Shown here one piece after another: positions 37,301-49,300 of a DNA stretch of 64,000 bases. Made by a program: the position numbers and the translations under genes. The notes under the pieces were generated by a model that had not been told where the DNA came from, ran no database searches, and saw only the letters and a program-made list of their open reading frames with translations. How positions within the stretch are numbered: position 1 is the first letter of the stretch; each line of letters starts with the position of its first letter. The stretch comes from Parnassius smintheus behrii (lineage: Eukaryota > Arthropoda > Insecta > Lepidoptera > Papilionidae): contig JAUPFT010000006.1 in NCBI GenBank assembly GCA_036936625.1, forward strand, positions 10,341,501 through 10,405,500. The letters are read 5' to 3'.

Positions 37301-40300
37301 ACCGTAGACTTCTCTGTCTACGGCAGTTTGTTGTCATGAAGGACGGCAACGTCGCTTTACCTACGACTTTTGGTATGCCACACAACGATAATAAGTAATA
37401 AAATTGTTTACAAAAAAACATCTAAGGTCTAAGGTTATTAGTTTTATGTTATTTTATACTGTATTTTTAACGGTTGGAAAAGAAAATTAACCAATTATTG
37501 AACTTAAGATATTGATTTATCAGAATTATTTAAGATCACTTGGATGCCATCTAGTGTGCCAATGTTTAAACATCGCCTTTCGTTTGCTTGTCAAAAGTCA
37601 CGCACACTACTAAAGAAGTGTCATATTTTTCCGGGATTTCACTATTGTTTTTCTCGGTATACAATGTAAGTTATTGCCTATAAAGGTCAGAGGCGTACAC
37701 GTTTCGTTGTAGAGAAGTGATAAAATGATTAGTTTTAAAGAAAGAGTGTCTGTGTTTAGTGTATATTTTGGTTAAAAAATGTATTGGCGGACGGTCGACG
37801 CATCTACCTTAATCTCTAATAGTTAAACCACCGCAAAAAATACTTTTTGGCTAAAAACAACAAAACCGATTAAATATCTTCAGAGATATCGTGTTACCGT
37901 AGATCAGAACTGAACCTAGATGATACGTGGTAGAGCTACACTGCAGCTATATTATGGTTGTAGCACGAATGGGTCGGCTCGACCGGGGAAGGACCACGCT
38001 CTCACAGAATACCAGCGTCAAATAACAGCTTAATGTTGCTGTGTTTTGTATGGTGAGTGTAGAAAACCGGAAACCCCTTTTACTGGAAACGAGGCATTCC
38101 ATCTTAGTCCTCAGGGGCGATAGCGCATCTGCATTTTGATTCTTAATCGAGGTTAAATGTAGATGTCAGCATCCACTTACCATCAGGTGGACTGTGTGCT
38201 CGTTTGTCATTTATTCTATAAAAAAATTCCTCCATTTTTAAGTCAGTTCCCAGTAAAAAATAAAACCTTTTGAATTCAGTTATTTTTTACACAAAGCTAC
38301 AAATATAACCTTACCTTGAATTGTTTCCACCGAGTTGTTTGTGTACGGAGTGCGTGAAGTGGCTGAAATCGGGCTTAGGTAATTTTGATTCCTCGTCGAG
38401 AATGTGGAAGATGCCGTGATTCTTGCTCTCAATCAAATCTATAACACAAATACTATATTGATAATAAATCTACGAAACGCTATTTTATTGTCATTGAGTA
38501 ATCAAAAACAGATCAAGAACAGACAGAGGAAAAGTAAATGAATGAAGGTATGACTAACCTATGCAGTCCTGGTTGTCAACGAATCTGATCTCTGGCACGT
38601 TGAGTCCCTCGCGCCGGTACAGATCCTGTTCGTTCTTGAGAATGCGCTCGTTGAAAAACTGCTGCAGCTTCTCGTTGCAGTAGTTAATGCAGAACTGCTC
38701 GAAGCTGTTCATTTGGAAGTACTCTGCAACAGTAAGTATTTTGTGTGATACTCGTAGAGCTAGTTAGTAAGTAAGCAGGACAGGAATAATAGTGCACGAG
38801 TGTGTGCGCAAACACTAGTGGACTCTCCATTCTTCCACTCTCATATGACCACCGAGAGATTAGACGCAGGTCAAAAGGCTCCACGTGTTTTCCGAAGCTC
38901 AGGAATAGAATACCGCAAACTTTCTGACTTAGGGCCGCTACTAAGATTTTTTTAACTGACAACGTAACTGAGTTAGGCCCGACCCAGGATTCGAACCCGG
39001 GACTACATGATCAGTAGTCGCGCTTACGACTACCAAACCAAAGGGACAGAAAACGAACCTGATGTCACTGATATATCATGGTTGCTACACGCTTTAGCAG
39101 AATACCAGCGTAGAATAGCAGAATAAGGTAAGGAAATATGACATGGTGAGGGATTAGATATGCATAACCTTTTCGCTTGTACCAGGTTTTCTATATGAAT
39201 TTTGATTATTAACCAGGGATGATGTAAGTGTCTATAGGCCATGGTATCCACTAACAATCAGGTGTACTGTGTGTTCATTTTCTATATTACTATATTATGA
39301 AAATTTAACTACTCCTACTTATATAAAAAAGAAGGGAATGGTACGCTATGAAAATTTTGACTTTGAAGAAACGTGAGCCATTGACATGTCTATATTTAAC
39401 GTGTTAAGGTGAAGTGCGGATACAATTATGTTTAGCCGTTACTAACCAAATTTTAAAATTTTAAAAATTTGTCGAAAAACAAAAACAATTATCGAGTCAA
39501 ATCAGCGGCAGTAGGTTAAGGTGTGGCTGGAATGACTCAAGTCACAGTTTGTATTATATCATATAATTCATAAATATACAGGGTAATTTTGCAATTTATG
39601 CCTAAAATTAAAGAGAAGGTTCAGAATAAGTAATATAGGCGAATGGTGAAAAAATTTATATAAAAATCTCAAACGTTCTATACTTTTTATCTTTTAAATT
39701 TATAATGCGTAGTAATGCATTATTTTAACTGTTTGTCATTCATAAATATCTAACGCCTATTATTTTAATATGCAGGCACACATTCGTAAGGGTCGCTCGA
39801 TTAAAAATAGGTGCCTTGTTTTTCCCTACCGTCAACCGTTAACCGTTATACCTACCTTCGTCCGCTGGGCCGGCGGATAGCTGACAGTGTTGACCTCATT
39901 ACGTACAAGATGTGCACCAATGACGGAACTAAAATATTCGAACCTTGAATACAATAAAACTATGGAATGGTTCGGTGTTATATTTTAAGAAATGAAAGTT
40001 TACGTGGAGAGTAGATTATACGAAAAGAATAACGTACCTAACTATCAACAGATGAACAATTGATAGCTAATCAAACTATTCAAGTGTAGTGAGCAATAAT
40101 TTAAATAGTAAATATGGAGATGGTTGATTGCGCACGGAGACCTTATACTGTGGCGTGCAAATTCGCCGAAACTTTCACCGTTAGACTTTTATCTGTGGGT
40201 GTGTATGAGTAGTGTTGTCATCTCAAAGATGTCCAATGTTATGAAGACTGCCGCAGTAAAACTATTGATGCGTTCACGGAAGGTAAAAATGCCAAGCACA

Positions 40301-43300
40301 GGTAATAAGTATTAAAAACAATTAAGAAAACGTGCTCGTCTATCTATAAGAGAAACAAGTTCCATTAGTTAATGGGACTGCTTGCGTTATTTAGTATAAA
40401 TAGTTTATTCCATTTTTTTTCTGATATACGCCATAATAATGACGGTCATCGGTAACGTCGCTGATTAGCAAAAATATTTTTTTTAATTTTATTTATTATA
40501 TCGATCCGAAGAACGTTAAAAGTGTTGAAGCGAAAATTGGAATCGTTGTTCGCGTCGTGTAGTTATTAACTTAAACATTAGCAACGTATCACTAAGAGAG
40601 TAAACAGTAGACAAAAACTTTGTGATTCAACATAGGAGCGTGTTTACGCGTATTTGTTGCCCATAAACCAAATGTAGTAGAAGCCTTACTAGAGAAGAAG
40701 TTTTCACTCGTATTTTCAAAGACTGCAATAGTGGTAAACAATATCTGGGGCCACGGCAGTACCCCAGATATTGCAGTTTATTAGTAGTTTAGTAGCAGTC
40801 GAGCAAAAAAGCGGCTCGGCCGTACCATACTTTTCGCGAAGCAATTCAGGCCATTTGCGACCCCCTATAACTTCGTAGTGAATAAAACTAGAAGCCTGAA
40901 TTTTCAGTAACCAAGTAGGCACTGAGCAATATAATTTAATATAACATGTATTGCTTGTGAGATACATTGTGTTTTCTTGCAATGGCCAAGTCAATCTATT
41001 TATTTTAAACACAAAGGATTTTTGAAGGCGCGGCGAAAATGTATTCTTGCGCCTGCTGTTTCGTTTAGGCGGCGCAGGGCGCTTGCGCGAATGTTCGTGT
41101 GTGATAATTAAAGCAATTCGTGCAAAATTATTCCCTAATCATTCCAAAATATCAAAAATGCACAACGTTTATATTCAAGTTTGCACTTCTGCCGGCACTC
41201 CCGGAGTGCAACCCGTCGTTTTTTAACATTGATATGGTCACTGTAAAATGTTGTTAGGTTAGCTAATTACGTAATAACTTAAAACAAAAGGATCCTTAAG
41301 TAGAGACTGAATAAATTAACCGACTTGGTATTACATGGATCTCACAACTTTTTACGGTAGAAGAACTGAGTTGCGACACTTTTTTTTACAAGTTATATTT
41401 TTGATGGCATCATTATTTATATATTTGAACATAAATACAAAATTTGGATACTCTGAAAAATAACCAAGTACAGGATACGCCTTAGTTGAACCAAGTACAA
41501 TTGCTACACTTATGTGTGGCTACTAAACCTAGGCTCAGGTGTAACATGTACACATAAATATAGTCACCATTATTTTTATACTTGTACTATATTGAAATTT
41601 AGGTCAAACTTAAGTACTAAGAAGTAAGAACTTATCTCTGTATTATACCATCTTTTTAGTATGCCCCACGATTACGCAAAATTAAACTATTGGACTTGTG
41701 ACTTAAGATAGATATCAGAATAATCAACGTCACATACACAAATTTTAAAATCAACGACGAAATGAATGAATCTAAGATGCAATAGGTGGCGATTACGGCA
41801 AATCTCCGTTATGAAAGTGGACCGTTCCCGGCAGTGATATACTTACAAAAAAAAAGAGGAGGTAAGGAAAAACAGAAAGAAGTATTACCAAATCCGGCGA
41901 TGTCAAGCACGCCGATGTAGTAGGCAGATGCCTGGGAGGGGATACTGGAGTTGATCCTGTGCACGATGTAGTCGAATAGGCGGCTGTATATCGCCTTCGC
42001 TAAAGCATCGCGAGCGTTCGTAGCTTCGTGTTGCTTTAGCGGAACCCTGAAATCAAAAAAAATTAATTAAAGAATATCCAAGTGTGTTGCGGTTGATCAC
42101 GGGCGGCGGTAGTCACTTAAGATCAGGTGAGCCGCATGCTCGTTTGCATGATGACATACATACATGATGGCGGTGCCCTTGTATCCGGCGCGCGCGCTCT
42201 GCATGAGGCGCGACACGAGCGCGGAGCGCAGCGCAGGCGCGCGGTGCCCGTGTGTAGCGTGCAGAACGTACATGATGGCGGTACCCGTGTGTCCGGCGGG
42301 TGCGCTCTGCATGAGGCATGACACGTGCGGTGAGTATCGCGGGCGCGCGGTGCCCGTGTGTAATGTGCAGTATGTACATGATGGCGGTGCCCTTGTGTCC
42401 GGCGCGCGCGCATTGCATGAGGCGCGACACGAGCGCGGTGCGCATCGCGGGCGCGCGGTATAGCGTGCAGAACGTATATGACGGCGGTGCCCGTGTGTCC
42501 GACGCGTGCGCTTTGCATGAGGCATGACACGTGCGGTGAGTATCGCGGGCGCGTGGTGCCCGTGTGTAATGTGCAGTACGTACATGATGGCGGTGCCCTT
42601 GTGTCCAGCGCGCGCGCTCTGCATGAGGCGCGACACGAGCGCGGTGCGCAGCGCGGGCGCGTCGGCGCCCAGCAGGCGTGCGGCGGTGTTCAGCGCGTGC
42701 TGCGAGCCCGCGCTCACGCTGCAGCCGCCGCGCGCGCCACCCTCCTCCTCGAACTGCACGTTGCCCAGGTGCAGCACGCCCGCCACCACGCCGTACACCG
42801 AACGCCGCTCCGCATCCGACAGCCCCACACGCGCCAGTGCCTACCACATGCGTAATACACTTCACAAAGGTATACTACGATCGTTAACGCTAACAATCTT
42901 ATAGCATTAATAAGCAAGCCCTAGAGCGGACGTTAGCGAGTACTCGTATAACATTAAGCACGATAATGAACAGTCTCAAATGCCCCAGTCTTGTTGGGCA
43001 GGGAAGTGAACAGGGATGTGGGCAGTGTATGTAAATAGGCTTCTCGCGCTATCACTGCCCATGCCGCTGCCACTGCCCGGTGCTCCTTCGATTGTCGGTT
43101 TTTCGTGCGGAAGTCAAAGGACGGGCAGCGCGAGCGGGAGCGAGTGTTTACATTCTCGCTCACTTGCAGCCAAAGTTCGACCGAAAAAGAACGTGCTACG
43201 ATTGAAAACGGCAATTCTTTTATTAATCTGTCCTGTGTTTTAATGATATTTTGTAATGACAAAACAATAAAAATTTTAGAACTTTATGAAATTGAGCGGG

Positions 43301-46300
43301 TGATACGGGATCGTCATGATAAAAACCATAAATTGCACATAGTAGCTACTCATACTGAGCAGACATAATGCTATGATTTCTTATATTTACGCGAACACTA
43401 CACATTGAAATAATACTAGTTTTTACGGAATTTATCGCGTATATTTAACTTTTTAAATACCCGACGTTTCGAACGCTTTACTTACTTTTACTTTACTTTA
43501 GATTAAAATTTAACTTTTGTTAATCTATGGTAACCGCGGTTAACTATGACATATGGACGTTGAACATCTCAGTCCCGCCCGTGACCACGAGTGCTGTAAA
43601 GCGTTCGAAACGTCGGGTATTTAAAAAGTTAAATATACGCGATAAATTCCGTAAAAACTAGTATTATTTCAAGACATAATGCTGTCACACCAACGACCTC
43701 GACTTCAGTCATTGTTGCGAGTTGATCAATTAAGAAGTACGAAGACTGAGTGTAAACAATAAACACCCATTCGCGTCGTTATCGCCGCAGAAGTATTAGG
43801 GAAATATTTCCAGCAGCGACAGGAGCAGTAGCAGTGGCTGAGTGTGAATGGGGCAAAAATGGCAAAAGCGACGTTATTTGTCAAGAAGACCTTTCTTGTT
43901 TTTGTTGTTGTTGACGCGCGTTGTTTCTCTCGAGCAAACTAAGAAGAAAAATTATATTTATTTTCATCGGTATGTAATACTTCGATAAGAATACATTGAT
44001 TTTATCAAAATTACTTAGGATATCTAAAAATGTGGCTGAAGGTACACCGCTGGGGCGACACAGCACGCGCTCGTGCCTCGGGTTTTCCCGAATCAGAGCT
44101 AGTGCTGTGCCAGGTCTTCTCGTCGCCCATACCGCAAAGTTTGAAGACGAAAGTCTTCGACCAGTGCGTCCCGCTAGTACTCACATGTGGTGCCAAAACG
44201 TGGACACTAACGGCACGACTACTCCACAAACTCAAGTCACCCAGCGGGCGATGGAAAGAGCTATGCTCGGAGTTTCTCTGGTGGATAAGAATCGTAACGA
44301 AGAAATCCGTCGGAGAACCAAGGTTACCGACGTAGCCTTCCGCATTTGCAGGAATTGCCATTGAAGTGGCAATGGGCTGGTCACATTTGTCGCAGAAGCT
44401 ATCACCGTTGGAGTAGGCGTGTCATAGAGTGGAGACCGCGTTTAGGTAAACATAGTGTGGGACGCCCCCTGGCTAGATGGAGCGACGATCTGCGCAAGGC
44501 GACTGGCAGCAACTGGATGCGTGAATCCGAAGATGACTAAGTGGCGCGCCTTGGGAGAGGCCTATGTCCAGCAGTGGACTGCCGCAGGCTGATGATGATG
44601 ATGATGATCTTTTCGTACCTTTATTTGTGGTAATGTCTTCTATACCGAATTTCGAATACAGCGGGCAGTCTCAACGGAGACTAGCCATTTGCATTGAACA
44701 GTATTATAGTACCCAAGTGTATGCGCAATCACAGGTCCACTCCTTATTATCTCACTCTCATAGACCGATGATATACGCCCGACACAACCGCAGAGAGCTC
44801 ATCCGCAGAACCAACGGCTGAAATTGCTTCCAGTGTTTTACAGAGGTAAAACACCGCTCACCTCCTGACTTCTGACTGAGAATATCTTAACAAAAAACCT
44901 TAAAAAATACTTTTAACCCAACTCTGGATTCAAACTTAGACCAGGTAGTAATTATAACAACATAAAACAGACTACATAACTAACAACGAACATTTCAAGA
45001 AGCGTTATAGAAGAAGTAAGTATACGAATGAGTCATGAGTCTCAACTACATGTCACGTCAAGGAAGGACAGAGGCGAGGCCCGAACGTCGAAACCGCATA
45101 CTTGTCAAGCTTCTAATTGTTTGACCGGAGTAGTATTACTTGTAATTCAGATACAACTATTCTATTTAGTAAGAATGGTGTATATGTACCTGATGCAACC
45201 TCTGGAAGTCTTCGACGTCGTCCAGTATAGGGTCGCGGAGTCCACCTTTGGTCCGTTGCTGTTCACTTTTCTGGCTGTTGCTGATCTTCTTCTCAGACTC
45301 TGGCGACAAGAAGTACTGCGTGCATCCGTTTTTAAGATACTGTAAAATAAAAATATAGGTATGTAGTAACATTAATCACAGATTATTTTTGCCCCTAAGC
45401 AACAGTGCGTACACCGCTGTGTGTTTTTGTTTGAGCTGTGGTCTGTAGCATTTGGAGCCGTCATAACTATAGGCTGTGAGACTTTCCTTTAGTCCTCAGA
45501 GGAACAATTACTATTCAGCGCATATGCAACCTCTTTTGTTTAAAGTTGATACACATAATACACAGTAAATGCACATAGGCTGCAGTAGTCATTTACCATC
45601 AGGTGGGCTGTAAGTTGTCACTTAAAATTATAAAATCGAACTTAATTAATAGAATCAGGCGTTACTTTGCTGAAATCTATTATATTAATAAACTCTTCAA
45701 ACTAGATAAGACACATCATTTTATTTTATTGAGCGGATGTGTGCGAAGTAATTCTTAACAACCTTAAAATCGAACTTATTAATATTTTTGTTAAGGTAAA
45801 CAACTCGATAAAAACACTTCGAACGATATGTCTTGCACGAATGAGTTGTCTCGATAGAAAAAAGACCGTGCTCATAGGTAATACCAAAGTAAAATAGCAG
45901 TATAATAATGATGTCCCCCAAGACTAAATTTCGGTCATGACGGCTAGTCTCGACGGAGACTAGCCAAATGCCCAGGACACGATTATAATGCACGAGTGTA
46001 TGCGCAAGCACAGGTGCACTCTCTATTCCCTCACTCTCAAAGTGCGATGTGACGCAGGCACAGTACCAACGACTTTACGTACTTTAAGAAACACGGAGAT
46101 GAAATACCACCAACTCCCTGACTCCAGGCTGCTACTGAGGATTTCTTGACAGATAAACTCAACAACAGATTTTTAGTACGACCCGGGATTCGAATCTGGA
46201 ACCTCATGATCAACAGTCGCGTTTACAACCACGACACCAACGAGGCAGCATACAGTCCACCTGATGATAAGTGGAAGCTGTGAACCATAGAAATCTACAT

Positions 46301-49300
46301 TTATCCTCGATTAAGAATCAAAATGCAGATGCGTCGTCACCCCTGAGGACTAAGATGGAATGCTTCGTTTCCAGTAAAAAAGGGTCTCCGGTTCTCTATA
46401 CTTACCATACGAAACACAACAGCCTTTAGCTGCTATTTTACGCTGGTATTCTGTGAGAGCGGGTCCCTACCCTGGTTGAGCCGACCCATTAGTGCCACAA
46501 CTAATATAGCTGCAGCGTGACTCTACCACCTAAAGAATATACTCTAATAACTTCCACATAATTTAATAGAAGTGAATGAAGTGTATGAACAAAGAATGAA
46601 GTGTAATAAAAGCATAGTGGGTGCTGTGGATAGAGAACCAGTGACCCTTTTTAGGGTTCCGTAGTCAACTAGGAACCCTTATAGTTTCGCCATGTCTGTC
46701 TGTCCGTCTGTCCGTCCTCGCTTAATCTCTGTGACCGTTAGCACTAGAAAGCTGAAATTTAGTACCATTATGTGTATCAATCACGCCGACAAAGTGGTAA
46801 AATAAAAATTGGGAAAAAATGTTTTATTAAGGTAGCCCCCCTATATGTAAAGTGGGAAGTGATTTTTTTTTTATTTCAACCCTAACGTGTGATATATTGT
46901 TGGAAAGGTATTTAAAAATGAATAGGGGTTTACTAAAATCACTTTTTGATAACGTCAATAATTTCGGAAATAATCGCTCCAAAAGTAAAAAACAATGTGT
47001 CCCCCCCCCCCCTCTAACTTTTGAAAAGTTAGTTTTGAAAATATGAAAAAAATCTGAAAGTAGAACTTTATAAGGACTTTCTAGGAAAATTTAGCCATTT
47101 TCCTAGATAGTCCTTATAAAGTTCTATTTTTTTTCTTATTCCATCTTAGCCCTCAGAGGTGACAACTCATCTGATTTTAACACACAAGTGGACTGTGTTT
47201 GCTTTTTGAAATTTCCTAAAGCTCGAAAAACAGTTTTTTTTTCAGAATTATGTAAAAAAACAACCTACTAACCCATATCAACTATATGTGTCCGAAGAGC
47301 ACAATAATATTGGGAGCACTGCTATGCTCTAGGGTAAAGTTGTCACCAATTGCCGTTACTTCTACCCAAGACTTGACTTAGCCTAGTCTATATGCTTGGG
47401 AATCACTCAAATATATTCATAACATCAATATTCGTAATTTACTTGCTCATTATTTTGATTACTTAAATCAATATTTTTTAAAAATATATTTTAAGATTCT
47501 GACAATTTCTAAGCGGTTTATTCGGCGCGGGCGCTACGCTATTTTAGACCTTATGACGGCGTTTTTTCAAGTTTTTATAGAAATTATGTATTCACTCGGA
47601 TCAGTACGGCGATAGCCTTTTCGATGTGTCGTCTTAAGCTAAAACCTGGAACCAGGCGAAAGGTCGTGGTGAGATAAGCCAGAGGATAGATTGAGACCAC
47701 CCTTATCTCTCCCTCGACGTTTCAATGTTTGATTACCCGGTATACTTATCTTTTATTGATTAACATTGTTAAGGTATCCATTTGCGAAAAGATAAATGCG
47801 AAATGGCAGAAAACTAAAGGCCAAGGTTATAATATAAGCCTAGGCGTGAATGTAGTGTCTGTTGCGCGTGTAAATGGGAAATTTAAAGGAAAACGCGCGT
47901 TTTGTTCCTACACGTTTTGCTTTAGGGGGTATAGGAGGTGCGGCCACAATGGGTCTGGTGTATGCAAAAGCGTCAGTCTGCCATTTCTGCAGTAGTACTG
48001 GCTTGCTATGAATTGTCAGAAAACTGTACTCTAAGGTGAAGATGTTGATTCAAAGAGTTATGAAAGAAAATGATGAAATAAAATTGGGATGTTCAAGCAA
48101 GATTTAGTAAGGATATGGAGTGTACGGTCATGTCTTTTCTATGCGCATGATCACAGAGAAAATTTTGGCCAAAAACCAGAAAGAGTTGGAAAAGGACTAT
48201 GAAAAGGGTTGCTTTGTGGTAGGTGCTGGTCAAGTTTGGGTTGAGCACTGAACTAATGCTGTTACAGGAATTGAAATGTCCTTACAGGTACTACATATAG
48301 AAGGATCAATGGGACATCCATAAAATAATCAGACAGGGTTGTGCAGCTTCCTTGTGCTGTTGCTGTTCAAGGACAGATGCCGAATGTGGGTTAAGAATAA
48401 GAAATCCAGTCGTTAAATGCTTCTTCTTGTACGCCAACGATCAAGTCATATTTGCATAGCCGGCGGATGAATTGCAAAAAATGATTACATTAACGTAGCA
48501 TTTAAAGAAAGGGAAATGAAAGTGAACGCAATTAATACAAAAATGAAAAAATGGTGATATTTAAACGATAAAAAAGTAAGACAATATAATGATTTCCTAT
48601 ATTTAGGCGAACACTACACATTATGGATTTTATCGCGTTTAATTTAAATGATTTTTAACTCATGACGTTTCGGATGCTTTCCACCACCCATGGTCACGAG
48701 GGACTGAGGTGACTGACGACCGATGTCAGTGTTAACCCGGAGTACCTTCAACTTTTAATTATTATTTAAGATCCAATTAAAAAGTACTCCGGGTTTACAC
48801 TGACATCGGGACATCAGTCACCTCAGTCCCCCGTGACCATGGGTGCTGGAAAGCACCCGAAGTCGGGAATCAAAAATCAATTAAATTAAAAGCGATAAAA
48901 TCCGTAAAAGTAGTTTTAATCAAAGTAAGACAATATGTTGGAAGAGGGGTGAGTTTATGTATTTAGGTTGTGTGTTTGTTTAGCAGGGATGATAGACCTG
49001 ACAAGTATATAGAACAAAAAGTGATATGGGCAAGGCTACTACATTGTGAAATGCAAGAATGTATAAAAAAAGGGCACTTTCAATGCACAATACTGTGTTA
49101 ATACAAATTGTTACTGGGCAAATTGTGTGTAAACATAAATTATGGCAGTGAAAGTTGGGTATGGTAGAAGAAACAAGAGAGTACAATGAATCCTGTAGAA
49201 ATGCAGTCATTAAGAAATGTGTTAGGGGCGACTTTGAATGATAGGGTAAGAAATTGTGTGATAAAAACGTGGTTTGCAAGATGTCGTTGCAATAAAAATG

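Noticed and set aside
38980..39055. tRNA gene
   Set aside because: A good B box is present, but the sequence continues as a repeated SINE body and does not fold into a complete tRNA; the same holds at 5885-5972 and 56485-56560.
40124..40315. 63-codon frame as an intact gene
   Set aside because: Resembles only one block of a mariner-like transposase, without the catalytic context on either side.
42165..42660. CRISPR-like array
   Set aside because: The whole unit is repeated without unique spacers, in an animal intron; it is a minisatellite.
42097..42865. Long minus-strand frames (243-250 codons) through the exon 7 region and the repeat array
   Set aside because: Only 42584-42840 is exon; the rest is open because the tandem units are GC-rich, and the correct donor leaves before them.
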